Shown piece by piece: positions 8,797 through 18,117 of a stretch of 64,000 nucleotides of DNA. The first letter of the stretch is position 1; each line of letters opens with the position of its first letter. A program made the position numbers and the translations under genes. The notes below the pieces were generated by a model. It worked only from the letters and a program-made list of their open reading frames with translations. It was not told where the DNA came from and made no database searches. Origin of the DNA: Modicisalibacter radicis (GTDB taxonomy: Bacteria; Pseudomonadota; Gammaproteobacteria; Pseudomonadales; Halomonadaceae); NCBI RefSeq assembly GCF_900961225.1, contig NZ_CAAHFN010000022.1, forward strand, positions 1 to 64,000. The letters run 5' to 3'.

Positions 8797-9387
8797 CTAG
8801 GCAAGGGCGCGTTCGAGCAGCCGTTGCGCGCGCGGCGACAGCGTGATCGTCAGCGCCAGCTCGTGACCGCGCGGCGACATCTTGTGCCAGGTCTTGCGCA
8901 GGATGCGAATCAGCTTGTCATCGTCGTGGCGGCTGGCGAAGTCCTCGAACTCGTGTTCGAGGAATACCAGGCAGGCGCTGTCCTCGAGCGCCTGGGCATC
9001 GGGGTCGCTGCGCAGCCGCTCCTTGCGGATCATCTGCGCGACGTGCTCGCAGCTCGCCTGGTCGTAGCCGCTCTCGCGCAGCACCGCAGCGGCGGTCTCG
9101 GCCTGGCGACGGCCCAGCTCGCGCCGCCAGGCGAGATAGCCCGGGCGGTCGCGGGGATAGTCGTCGCGCGGGATCTGCCAGCGCTGCAGATGCTGGGCGC
9201 GCACCGCCAGTTGCAGCGCCTCGGAGGCCTCGGGCGCGACGCGCGCCAGCCATTCGCTCATGCAGCGCGCATAGAAGAGCTCGTAGGGCAGCGATTCACC
9301 GGCCACCTCGATGCGTTTCGGGTCCTCGCCATGCAGCGAGTCCAGCCGGGCGGTGGCCCGGGCGAAGCGATCTCGGGATTCGGTCAT
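8797..9387 (-). CDS. DUF4202 family protein
   Basis: This is a 196-residue soluble protein matching the DUF4202 pattern. It begins near residue 5 with a short helix, then an LDSLHGEDP segment. Next come helices with ELFYARCMSEWLARVAPEASEAL, an HLQRWQIPRDDYP segment and a late VFLEHEFEDFA. The conserved His, Glu and Asp residues in this all-helical family suggest an HD-like metal site, but no activity is known to me. The start ATG 9387 has GGGGA six bases upstream; the longer frame to 9447 lacks a good site. It lies downstream of ybiT on the same strand, with about 105 bases between, and converges on the glutamate-synthase-like gene. Confidence 0.82.
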   Translation of the reverse strand: MTESRDRFARATARLDSLHGEDPKRIEVAGESLPYELFYARCMSEWLARVAPEASEALQLAVRAQHLQRWQIPRDDYPRDRPGYLAWRRELGRRQAETAAAVLRESGYDQASCEHVAQMIRKERLRSDPDAQALEDSACLVFLEHEFEDFASRHDDDKLIRILRKTWHKMSPRGHELALTITLSPRAQRLLERALA

Positions 9388-9493
9388 GGTTTTCCCCTGG
9401 TTGGATTCGCCGATCCGCTGAGCGAAAAACGGCCCTTCGGCTACCATACGTCACCCCGGCACGGGGGTGCCATGCGCCACGACGTCGTGACGC

Positions 9494-11086
<1,593 letters not shown>

Positions 11087-11144
11087 TAAGGGGTCCAATC
11101 GAAGAGGGGCCGGAATAGAGAGGCCGACGCGGCAAAAGTGCGCG

Positions 11145-11150
11145 ATTGTA
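11145..11150 (-). promoter_or_regulatory. Possible -10 element for ybiT
   Basis: TACAAT on the minus strand lies about 58 bases before the ybiT GTG and downstream of the ectD terminator, so ybiT would be transcribed on its own. No convincing -35 hexamer is found at the usual distance (GTGAAG or TGAAGA only). It is tentative. Confidence 0.3.
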
Positions 11151-11196
11151 CCGATTTGCCACGATTTCTTCACCCGTAGCCAGTCGGCCTGGCACA

Positions 11197-11222
11197 AAAA
11201 AGGCACCCCGTCGGGTGCCCTT
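11197..11222 (-). terminator. Rho-independent terminator of ectD
   Basis: Read on the minus strand, GGGCACCC and GGGTGCC form a GC-rich stem closed by a short loop, followed directly by a run of six T (AAAAAA on the plus strand at 11197-11202). It lies 27 bases after the ectD stop. This also argues that ybiT starts downstream of it. Confidence 0.85.
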
Positions 11223-11248
11223 GAAGCGGCCATACAGCCTGCCACGGC

Positions 11249-12154
11249 CTACTCGACCGGCGTCAGCGGCCGCCAGTCCTTGCGATTGGCCAGGAACTCG
11301 GGGCGCGGACGATTGCCGCAGTACGGGTCGTGCAGGGTGTTCTCGACGCTGTTGTAGACGAAGAACAGATTGCTGCGCGGCCAGCACGACATGTTGATGT
11401 TCGAGCCGTGCAGGGTGTTGCATTCGAACATCACCAGCGAACCGGCGGGCCCCTTGGGCGCTTCGATATCGCCCTTGACCATCAGGTCGCGCAGGCTGGC
11501 ATCATCCGGCACACCAATGTCCTGACTCTTCAGCGACTCCTTGTAGTTGTCCTCCGGGGTACGCCCGACACACGGCACGAAATATCTGTGCGAGCCGGGG
11601 ACCAGCATCAACGGACCGTTGAACTCACCGTTGTCGGTAAGGATGATCGAACAGCTCACCGAGCGCATGCGCGGCATGCCGTCCTCGCTGTGCCAGGTCT
11701 CGAAGTCGGAATGCCAGTCGAAGCCCTTGCCCTTGAAGCCGGGCTTGTAATTGATGCGCGACTGGTGGATGTAGGCATCGCCGCCCAGGATCTGCTGGAC
11801 CATGCTCAGCAGTCGCGGATCGCGGGTCATCCGACTGAAACGTTCGGATACTTCGTGAATGCCGAAGATCGAGCGAATCTCCTCCTTGCCGGGCTCGAGA
11901 ACGGTGCCTTCCGACAGCTTGAGATCCTCGTCGCTCTCGTAATCGCGCAGTTCCTGCAGGAACGCGGCCATCTCGTCCTCGCCGAAGAAGCCTTCGAAGG
12001 ACAGAAAGCCCTTGCGGTCGAACTCGTCGAGCTGCTCTTCGCTGAGCGGTCCCTTGCGTTGCTCGCCTTCGCTATGGACCACCGGGTCGATACGCTCGAA
12101 CATCCCCAATTTGCGTTCCAGGCGGGTCGGGAACAGGTCTTGAGTCTCTTTCAT
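11249..12154 (-). CDS. ectD: Ectoine hydroxylase EctD
   Basis: This non-haem iron, 2-oxoglutarate-dependent dioxygenase converts the compatible solute ectoine to 5-hydroxyectoine in the cytoplasm of halophiles. It has 301 residues, normal for the family. The signature FDWHSDFETWHSEDGMP is present at 145-161. The iron ligands are predicted to be H148, D150 and H249 (in NTLHG). The 2-oxoglutarate-binding arginine is probably R260 (CWPRSN). The start ATG 12154 has a perfect GGAGGAG site; an ATG five codons upstream would put that site inside the gene. It stands alone here with its own terminator, and no ectABC genes are near. Expression is likely induced by salt or heat, as in relatives, but no operator can be named. 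Confidence 0.97.
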   Translation of the reverse strand: MKETQDLFPTRLERKLGMFERIDPVVHSEGEQRKGPLSEEQLDEFDRKGFLSFEGFFGEDEMAAFLQELRDYESDEDLKLSEGTVLEPGKEEIRSIFGIHEVSERFSRMTRDPRLLSMVQQILGGDAYIHQSRINYKPGFKGKGFDWHSDFETWHSEDGMPRMRSVSCSIILTDNGEFNGPLMLVPGSHRYFVPCVGRTPEDNYKESLKSQDIGVPDDASLRDLMVKGDIEAPKGPAGSLVMFECNTLHGSNINMSCWPRSNLFFVYNSVENTLHDPYCGNRPRPEFLANRKDWRPLTPVE

Positions 12155-12256
12155 CGCAAACTCCTCCATTAGTCTGCTGTGATGCGGCGCACTGCCGTCC
12201 GTCCTGTAAACGTAGTTGGGGAGGCAGGCCCCAGCAACGCCGCGTTGTTACTGCCT

Positions 12257-12273
12257 GTCGCCTTCCTGGCGAC
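12257..12273 (-). promoter_or_regulatory. Hairpin in the ectD upstream region
   Basis: GTCGCC, a five-base loop and GGCGAC form a perfect six-base-pair hairpin in the 190-base gap between the kinase gene and ectD. It has no following T run, so it is not a clear terminator. It could be an untranslated leader structure of ectD, or the end of the dehydrogenase-kinase transcript. The gap also has an AT-rich patch at 12303-12325 that could hold the ectD promoter; no good -35/-10 pair is evident. Confidence 0.35.
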
Positions 12274-12344
12274 CCCAACGAGGTTACGCCTCCCTCGGGC
12301 GTGTGTATTTATCGTGGGTTAAATGAACGGGCAGTCGCCGCGTC

Positions 12345-14195
12345 TCACCGGTCTGGCGCCTCGGCCGCTTCGCTGCGCGGATCCCTGGGATAGAAGCGCG
12401 CCGGCAGTCGCTCGATATGCGTGAAGACCTTGGTGTCCTTGTAGGGCATCTTCATGTAACCCGACACCCCCAGCCCATTGATCTGCGGCACCGCCGCCAA
12501 CATGGCATCGAGGCAGGCGCGGAACTCGGCCTCGCGCGCAGGATCGAGCAGCCGGTAATAGCTGTGGATCTTGAGGTGGGTGGGCAGCGCCTCGAAGATG
12601 ATCAGCCCGGTGTGGTGGATGGCATTGAGCGCCTCGAGCTGGGCCATGATCGCCGCCGGCAGCTGCAGGAACTCCTCGGGGTCGGGGCCATCCTCGAAGT
12701 ACGAGTGCACCCGGGTATGATCCTCGAGATCGGGCGCCGCGCTGACCTCGCAGGGCAGCGTCATTCCCGGCGCCGGCTCGAACGGCGCCTCGGGCGAATC
12801 ACGGTCGATGTGCAGGGTGTCGCGGGCGTTGAACAGGCAGCTCTTGAACACTCCGCGGCGGTAGATCGCCCGCGCCAGCGAGACCATGTTGTTGACCGCC
12901 GCGACGAACGCCGTCTTGAGTTCGAGGTCGTGCAGGTTGAGCACGCTGTCGATGTACACGCCGTCGCTCTCCCAGCGCACCGCCAGTCCACCGACCACCG
13001 GGTAGCGACCGAGCCGGCTGACCGCGGCGAGAAACGCCTTCTCGGTCTCGCCCATGCCCTGCATGAAGTTCTTGTAGTAGCGGTCGAGCTGCACGTCGTT
13101 GACCGCGTTCAGGGTGTCGCTGGCGGCCTCCTCGCGCAGGAACGACTTGCGCGAGCTGTAGACCACGGTGTCGATCCCGCGGTTGCTGGGCCTGACCCAC
13201 ACCGGCACGTGCGCGGTCTCCGGCGGCTCGGCCAGGTCGAGCATCACCAGCCGCGAAAGGCGCGGCATCTCGCTGATGAAATGGTCGCCGGCGCGACGAC
13301 GCCGTGCCGGGTCGGGGTCGAGCAGCGCCTCGAGCATCCGCGCGAACTCGACGGGCAGGCCCAGCGCGGTGGGCGGAATCGCCCGGTGGCCGAAGCGGCA
13401 CGACTGCGCCGAGGCCAGCGCGTACAGCGTGGCCGCCGCGCCCTGCTCATCGAAGCGCGGCGACGACAGGCCGCCGTTCAACTGCTCGTCGCCGATGAAA
13501 TAGACGTCGCCGAGCCGTGCATTGGTGTGCTGCAGGTCGGCGGACATCAGTTCCATGACGTTGGCGGTCACGAACTGATGGCCGGCGTCCAGCTGGGCGA
13601 ATACCGACGAGCCCCAGTCGATCAGCGCGATGCGCTCGGTGGCCGGGTCGAAGACCAGGTTCGAGGGCTTGATGTCGCCATGCACGATCGGTCGCTCGTG
13701 CGGCCCGTTCTCGCGACGCAGATGCCGCAGGATGTCGGCCAGCTGGGCGGCGATGCGCACCACCAGCCGCGGCGACAGCCGACCGTGGCGGAGCGAATAC
13801 TCCTCGAGGTTGACCCCCGGGGCGCGCTCCATGACCAGGATCGACTGGCGGTTGAGGCGCTGGTAAGCGATCAGCCGGGGCACGCGTGGATGATCGACCT
13901 GCTCGAGCATGAACGCCTCCTCCTCGAGGCGGTCCTGCAGGTGCTGCGGCAGGGTGATCCGCGAGAACTTGAAGACGTGCGCGGCGTCGTGACCAGCAGC
14001 CTGCGGCAGCACCCCGGCGAACACGAAACCGTAGGCGCCCTTGCCCACCAGTTCGATGGCGCGGTAGCCGAGCTGTTCGAGCTGACCGCGGCACAGCGCC
14101 ACCCAGTCCTTGAGCTTGCGGGCATCGTCGTGGCTGAGCAGGTAGATCGACTGCTCTTCGGGAATGTAGAACTGCTCCAGGGTTTCCTTGGCCAT
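12345..14195 (-). CDS. Hanks-type serine/threonine protein kinase
   Basis: This cytoplasmic protein has 616 residues and an intact N-terminal kinase domain (about 45-300). Its motifs are the glycine loop GKGAYGFVF (51-59), ATP lysine K76, helix-C glutamate E94, catalytic loop HGDIKPSN (172-179) and DWG (193-195, in place of DFG). The C-terminal 300 residues are not a known sensor domain to me; they contain repeated His- and Asp-rich segments but no membrane helix, PASTA or FHA signature. The gene begins 18 bases after the E2 gene of the dehydrogenase operon, so it should be co-transcribed. Regulation of the complex by phosphorylation is a natural guess. Mitochondrial dehydrogenase kinases belong to a different fold, so this would be an independent solution. 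Targets are unknown. Confidence 0.88.
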   Translation of the reverse strand: MAKETLEQFYIPEEQSIYLLSHDDARKLKDWVALCRGQLEQLGYRAIELVGKGAYGFVFAGVLPQAAGHDAAHVFKFSRITLPQHLQDRLEEEAFMLEQVDHPRVPRLIAYQRLNRQSILVMERAPGVNLEEYSLRHGRLSPRLVVRIAAQLADILRHLRRENGPHERPIVHGDIKPSNLVFDPATERIALIDWGSSVFAQLDAGHQFVTANVMELMSADLQHTNARLGDVYFIGDEQLNGGLSSPRFDEQGAAATLYALASAQSCRFGHRAIPPTALGLPVEFARMLEALLDPDPARRRRAGDHFISEMPRLSRLVMLDLAEPPETAHVPVWVRPSNRGIDTVVYSSRKSFLREEAASDTLNAVNDVQLDRYYKNFMQGMGETEKAFLAAVSRLGRYPVVGGLAVRWESDGVYIDSVLNLHDLELKTAFVAAVNNMVSLARAIYRRGVFKSCLFNARDTLHIDRDSPEAPFEPAPGMTLPCEVSAAPDLEDHTRVHSYFEDGPDPEEFLQLPAAIMAQLEALNAIHHTGLIIFEALPTHLKIHSYYRLLDPAREAEFRACLDAMLAAVPQINGLGVSGYMKMPYKDTKVFTHIERLPARFYPRDPRSEAAEAPDR

Positions 14196-14213
14196 GACGA
14201 CGCTCCCGACGGC

Positions 14214-15503
14214 TCAGTGCATCTCGAGCAGCATCGATTGCGGATCCTCGAGATAGCCCTTCCACTGGTTGCAGAAGCGCGCGATGGTGCCGCCGTCGAT
14301 GATCCGGTGATCGCCCGACCAGGTGACGGTCATGATCGCCCGCGAGACCACCTGCCCGGTCGCGTCGAAGCGCGGCAGCCACTGCGTGCGGCCCAGCGCG
14401 ACGATCGCCACCTCCGGCAGGTTGATGATCGGCGCGGCGTAGGTGCCGCCCAGCGCGCCGATGTTGGAGATGCTGATCGTGCCGTCGGCGAGATCCGCCT
14501 GGCTGACCCGGCCCTCGCGGGCGGCCTCGGTCAGCCGCACCACCTCGCGGGCGGTCTCGATCAGGCTCAACTGCTCGACACGCTTGACGTTGGGTACCAG
14601 CAGGCCCGCCCGGCTGTCCACCGCCATGCCGATGTTGCAGTGCGGCTGATAGTGGATTTCGCTGACGGCGTCGTCGACCCGGCTGTTGAGCAGCGGGTGG
14701 CTCTGCAGCGCCAGGGCCAGCGCCTTCATGATCAGCGGCATCAGCGTGAGCCGCGTGCCGGCCGCCTCGGCCTGCGCCTTGAGCCGCTCGCGCAGCGCCA
14801 GCAGCTCGGTGACGTCGATCTCGTCGCCATAGCTGAAATGCGGAACCGTCGTCGCCGACTCGGTCATGCGCCTGGCCATCACCGCGCGCACGCCGCGGAT
14901 CGGCTCGACCCGCGCCGCGCCCGGACCTGCCTCGGAGGCCTGCTCGGCCGAACCCTCGCCGTCGCCGTGCTTTTCGAAGGCCAGCACGTCCTCCTTGAGC
15001 ACCCGGCCATGCTTGCCGGAGCCGGGGATCGCCGACAACGATACGCCGAGCTCGCGCACCAGCCGACGCACCGCGGGGCTCGCCGGGATGCGCCCATGCG
15101 GGCCGCCGGCGGACTGATTCGCCGCCGCGCCCCGCGGCGTTTCGCCGTCGGCTTCGTTCGGCCGCGCCGGTGTTTGGCGCTCGGCGGGTATCTCAACCGC
15201 CGGGGGCTGGCCGCTGTCATGCGCCGTTTCGTGCTCGGCATCACCTGCCGCGTCGTCATCGGCGCGCTCCAACGGCGTGTAGGCGAACAGCGGCGAATGC
15301 ACCCGGGCATTTTCCTGCTGCCGGTAGTAGAGCCGCGTCACCCGCCCCGCTTCGGGGGCGGTGATCTCGACCAGCGCCTTGTCGGTCATCACCTCGACCA
15401 CCGGCTGGTCCTCGGCGATGGTGTCGCCCTCGCCGACCAGCCACTTGACCAGCTCGCACTCGACGATGCCTTCGCCGATGTCCGGCAGTATGAAATCACT
15501 CAT
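14214..15503 (-). CDS. bkdB: 2-oxoacid dehydrogenase E2 (dihydrolipoamide acyltransferase), branched-chain type
   Basis: E2 carries the lipoyl arm and transfers the acyl group to CoA at the core of the complex. It has 429 residues with three parts. The lipoyl domain (1-75) has K42 in VMTDKALVE. The peripheral-subunit-binding domain is PASPAVRRLVRELGVSLSAI, after an Ala/Pro/Glu linker. The catalytic domain carries H399 and D403 in DHRIIDGG. There is one lipoyl domain, as in branched-chain complexes, rather than the two or three of gammaproteobacterial pyruvate E2. It follows E1beta by 45 bases. Lipoylation would depend on lipA and lipB, both also in this window. No E3 (lipoamide dehydrogenase) gene is in the operon, so it must be supplied from elsewhere. 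Confidence 0.93.
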   Translation of the reverse strand: MSDFILPDIGEGIVECELVKWLVGEGDTIAEDQPVVEVMTDKALVEITAPEAGRVTRLYYRQQENARVHSPLFAYTPLERADDDAAGDAEHETAHDSGQPPAVEIPAERQTPARPNEADGETPRGAAANQSAGGPHGRIPASPAVRRLVRELGVSLSAIPGSGKHGRVLKEDVLAFEKHGDGEGSAEQASEAGPGAARVEPIRGVRAVMARRMTESATTVPHFSYGDEIDVTELLALRERLKAQAEAAGTRLTLMPLIMKALALALQSHPLLNSRVDDAVSEIHYQPHCNIGMAVDSRAGLLVPNVKRVEQLSLIETAREVVRLTEAAREGRVSQADLADGTISISNIGALGGTYAAPIINLPEVAIVALGRTQWLPRFDATGQVVSRAIMTVTWSGDHRIIDGGTIARFCNQWKGYLEDPQSMLLEMH

Positions 15504-15548
15504 GGTTGTCTCCTGAAATCGCCCGGGTTGCCGGTCGATCCATCATGT

Positions 15549-16526
15549 CTAGAATTCGATGGCCTGCTTGATCGCTTCGAAGATCTTCAGGTGATCGGGC
15601 AGATACTCCTTCTCCAGCGTCAGCGGGAACGGCGTATCCAGGCCGGTCACCCGGGCGATCGGCGACTCCAGGTAGAGGAAGCAGCGGCTCTGCACGGTGG
15701 CGGCGATCTCGGCGGCGAAACCGCCGGTCAGCGGCGCCTCGTGGGTGATCACCAGCCGGCCGGTCTTGAGCACCGATTCGACCACCGTCTCGGCGTCCCA
15801 CGGCAGGATGCTGCGCAGGTCGATGACCTCGCAGGAGATTCCCTCCTTGGCGGCGAGTTCGGCGGCCTTGCCGGCCACCTCCATCTGCGCCCCCCAGGCC
15901 AGCAGGGTGATGTCGTCGCCCTGCCGGGTGATTTCCGCCTTGCCCAGCGGCAGCTGGTAATCCTCCTCGGGAACCTCGCCGGTGGAGGCCCGGTAAAGCC
16001 GCTTGGGCTCGAAGAACAGCACCGGATCCGGGTCGCGGATCGCCGCCAGCAGCAGACCCTTGGCCTGGTGCGGATTGCGCGGCACGACGATCTTGAGCCC
16101 GGGCGTGTGGGCGAAGTAGGCCTCGGGCGACTGCGAATGGTAGAGCCCGCCGGAGATACCGCCGCCGTAGGGCGTGCGCAGAGTCAGGCCGCCGACGTTG
16201 AACAGATTGCCCGAGCGATAGCGAAACTTGGCGGTCTCGTTGACCAGTTGATCGAAGGCCGGAAAGATGTAGTCGGCGAACTGGATCTCGGCGACCGGCA
16301 CCGAGCCCTGCGCGGCCAGGCCGTTGGCGAAACCGACGATGCCCTGCTCGACCAGCGGCGTATTGAAGCACCGGTCGCGGCCGTACTTGTCCTGCAGGTG
16401 ACTGGTGGCGCGGAACACCCCGCCGAACACGCCCACGTCCTCGCCGAAGCAGATCACCCTGTCGTCGTCGGCCATCGCCATGTCCAGCGCCTGGTTGATG
16501 GCCTGCAGCATGTTCATGTCAGGCAT
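15549..16526 (-). CDS. bkdA2: 2-oxoacid dehydrogenase E1 beta subunit
   Basis: This is the beta subunit of the thiamine-diphosphate-dependent E1, which decarboxylates the 2-oxoacid. It has 325 residues, the full family length. Landmarks are [15 protein letters not shown] near the start, [17 protein letters not shown], the [15 protein letters not shown] segment and [19 protein letters not shown]. Together they favour the branched-chain (BkdAB-like) group. The start overlaps the E1alpha stop by 8 bases, so the two subunits are translationally coupled. Substrates are most likely the 2-oxo derivatives of Val, Leu and Ile; a pyruvate or acetoin substrate cannot be strictly excluded from sequence alone. 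Confidence 0.92.
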   Translation of the reverse strand: MPDMNMLQAINQALDMAMADDDRVICFGEDVGVFGGVFRATSHLQDKYGRDRCFNTPLVEQGIVGFANGLAAQGSVPVAEIQFADYIFPAFDQLVNETAKFRYRSGNLFNVGGLTLRTPYGGGISGGLYHSQSPEAYFAHTPGLKIVVPRNPHQAKGLLLAAIRDPDPVLFFEPKRLYRASTGEVPEEDYQLPLGKAEITRQGDDITLLAWGAQMEVAGKAAELAAKEGISCEVIDLRSILPWDAETVVESVLKTGRLVITHEAPLTGGFAAEIAATVQSRCFLYLESPIARVTGLDTPFPLTLEKEYLPDHLKIFEAIKQAIEF

Positions 16527-17724
16527 CGCGAGTGCCTCCCTGCTCGGCTTCGAGGCTGGGCGCGCTCTTGGGGTAGGCCTCGGGATACTTGCGGATATGC
16601 GTCTTGAGCGCCTCGAGCTGGTCGGCGAGCGCCGGCGTCACCTGGTGGTAAACGTCGCTGACCAGGCTGTCCAGCGGCGGCGGCGGACGCTTCTCGGCGC
16701 GTTTCATGGCCTCGAGCACCTCGCGCCGACGGGTTTCCTGCTCCTGCTTCTCTTCGCCCTCGCTCCACCAGTCCTGGCCCTCGAGCCACAGCTTCATGCG
16801 CAGCACCGGATCCTTGTCGCGCCAGGCTTCCTCCTCCTTGCGGCTGCGATAGCCCGAGGGGTCGTCCGACGACGAGTGCGCGGCGAGGCGGTAGGTCATC
16901 GCCTCGATCAGCACCGGCTGGTTGTGCTCCACCGCCAGCTTGCGCGCCTCCCGGGTGGCCTGGTAGACGGCGAGAATGTCGTTGCCGTCGACCCGGATCA
17001 CCTTCATGCGGTAGCCGAAGGCACGCGGTGCGATACCGTCGGCGGAGAACTGCTCGATCGCCGGCGTGGAGATCGCGTAGCCGTTGTTGCGGCACAGGAA
17101 GATCACCGGCACGCGATGCACCGAGGCCATGTTGAGCGCGGCGTGGAAGTCGCCCTCGGAAGCGGCACCCTCGCCGAACACGGTGATCGTGCAGTGGCCT
17201 TCGCCAGCCAGCTTCTGGCCGTAGGCGTAGCCGGTAGCCTGGGGAATCTGGGTCGCCAGCGGCGACGAGATGGTCAGGTAGTTGAGCTTTTTCGAGCCAT
17301 AGTGCACCGGCATCTGCCGGCCGCGGCCGTAGTCGCGGTCGTTGCCGAACAGCTGGTTCATGAACTCGTCGACGCCAAAGCCGCGATAGGCCAGCGCGCC
17401 CTGCTCGCGGTACTGGGCCATGATCATGTCGCCATCGTCGAGCGCCGCGGTACTGCCGATCACCGTGGCTTCCTCGCCGGTGGACTGCATGTAGAAGCTC
17501 AGCCGACCCTGGCGCTGGGCGGCGAGCATGCGCTCGTCGAGCACACGGGTGAACAGCATGGCGCGGTAGATGCGCAGTGCCTTGTCCTTGTCGAGCGGTG
17601 GAAGCCTGGCATTCCTGTAGGGCGTGCCGTCCTGCTTGAGCAGCTTGAACACAGGGATGCGGAACTCGTCGCCGTTCATGAAGTCGGGCCGGTGAATGAC
17701 GCGGGGCCTTGTTGTTGTGCTCAT
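16519..17724 (-). CDS. bkdA1: 2-oxoacid dehydrogenase E1 alpha subunit
   Basis: This is the alpha subunit of E1, 401 residues. The thiamine-diphosphate motif is clear: [19 protein letters not shown] about 25 residues before CRNNGYAIS. The [16 protein letters not shown] segment holds the loop whose serine is phosphorylated in mammalian branched-chain E1alpha. This is notable because a Ser/Thr kinase closes the operon. The N-terminal extension (about 50 residues before [12 protein letters not shown]) is characteristic of the bacterial branched-chain type. It is the first gene of the operon; a palindrome ACGTTAACGT and a possible promoter lie 210-250 bases upstream. The kinase-loop link is inference. 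Confidence 0.93.
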   Translation of the reverse strand: MSTTTRPRVIHRPDFMNGDEFRIPVFKLLKQDGTPYRNARLPPLDKDKALRIYRAMLFTRVLDERMLAAQRQGRLSFYMQSTGEEATVIGSTAALDDGDMIMAQYREQGALAYRGFGVDEFMNQLFGNDRDYGRGRQMPVHYGSKKLNYLTISSPLATQIPQATGYAYGQKLAGEGHCTITVFGEGAASEGDFHAALNMASVHRVPVIFLCRNNGYAISTPAIEQFSADGIAPRAFGYRMKVIRVDGNDILAVYQATREARKLAVEHNQPVLIEAMTYRLAAHSSSDDPSGYRSRKEEEAWRDKDPVLRMKLWLEGQDWWSEGEEKQEQETRRREVLEAMKRAEKRPPPPLDSLVSDVYHQVTPALADQLEALKTHIRKYPEAYPKSAPSLEAEQGGTRDA

Positions 17725-17932
17725 GTCGGTTTCCTTGTCGGCGCCCGGATCGCGGGCGCATGGATGGCGCGATCGACACCTGTGGCGTCGCGGCGGCCTT
17801 GTGGGCTGCCGGTCTCGCCGGATGGGCCCGGGAGCGAAGCCATGGCGGGCCCGCCTCCCGCCACTCTAATGCCAGCGACACCGCCGGGGGATCGGCGCTT
17901 GGTCGTAGACATCGGGCCGGCGGGCTGGCCGG

Positions 17933-17948
17933 TTGACGTTAACGTAAG
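17933..17948. promoter_or_regulatory. Palindromic operator candidate, LiuR-like
   Basis: TTGACGTTAACGTAAG contains the perfect 10-base palindrome ACGTTAACGT. MerR-family LiuR regulators of branched-chain amino acid catabolism in proteobacteria bind sites of this general form (ACGT half-sites with T/A flanks), which fits the adjacent branched-chain dehydrogenase operon. The match to LiuR is from memory of the motif and is inference. Extra AACGT half-sites follow within 50 bases. Confidence 0.45.
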
Positions 17949-18011
17949 ATAGAGGATCGGCAACGCAACGTCAGCCATTGCGGCCTGCAACGTTAGTCGG
18001 GGGGCGGCGAG

Positions 18012-18039
18012 TTGGCTACGCCGTCCAGTTTTCTACACT
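18012..18039 (+). promoter_or_regulatory. Probable promoter of the aconitase gene
   Basis: TTGGCT, a 16-base spacer and TACACT (each 4 of 6 consensus bases) end about 78 bases before the aconitase ATG. A strong AGGAGG ribosome-binding site is at 18104-18109. The position is plausible; the match is moderate. Confidence 0.4.
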
Positions 18040-18117
18040 GGTAAGGAAAGGACACGAACCCGCCTGGCCGCATCGCAACCGGTGCGCTGCGGGCCGGCAT
18101 GAAAGGAGGCAGACCCG

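Larger units (their letters stand above)
17725..18117. other. Divergent intergenic region between the dehydrogenase operon and aconitase
   Basis: This 393-base region has no gene I can support. It holds the palindromic operator candidate at 17936-17945, further AACGT copies at about 17966-17970 and 17989-17993, and a weak minus-strand promoter (CTGACG, 17 bases, TATCTT). A plus-strand promoter for the aconitase gene lies at 18012-18039. The left 200 bases (17725-17930) show only GC-rich sequence, presumably the operon leader. Confidence 0.6.

Noticed and set aside
11087-11245. N-terminal extension of YbiT
   Set aside because: The stretch contains the ectD terminator and does not match the family; the GTG start gives the exact family length.
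12417-16607. A plus-strand open frame of 1396 codons opposite the kinase, E2 and E1beta genes
   Set aside because: It is the antisense of three well-recognised genes. Such long frames arise from GC-rich third positions, the translation is His/Arg/Gln/Leu low complexity, and it has no family match.
17721-17990. 89-codon minus-strand frame upstream of E1alpha as a possible leader peptide
   Set aside because: It spans the operator candidate and promoter region, and has no ribosome-binding site or conserved content.
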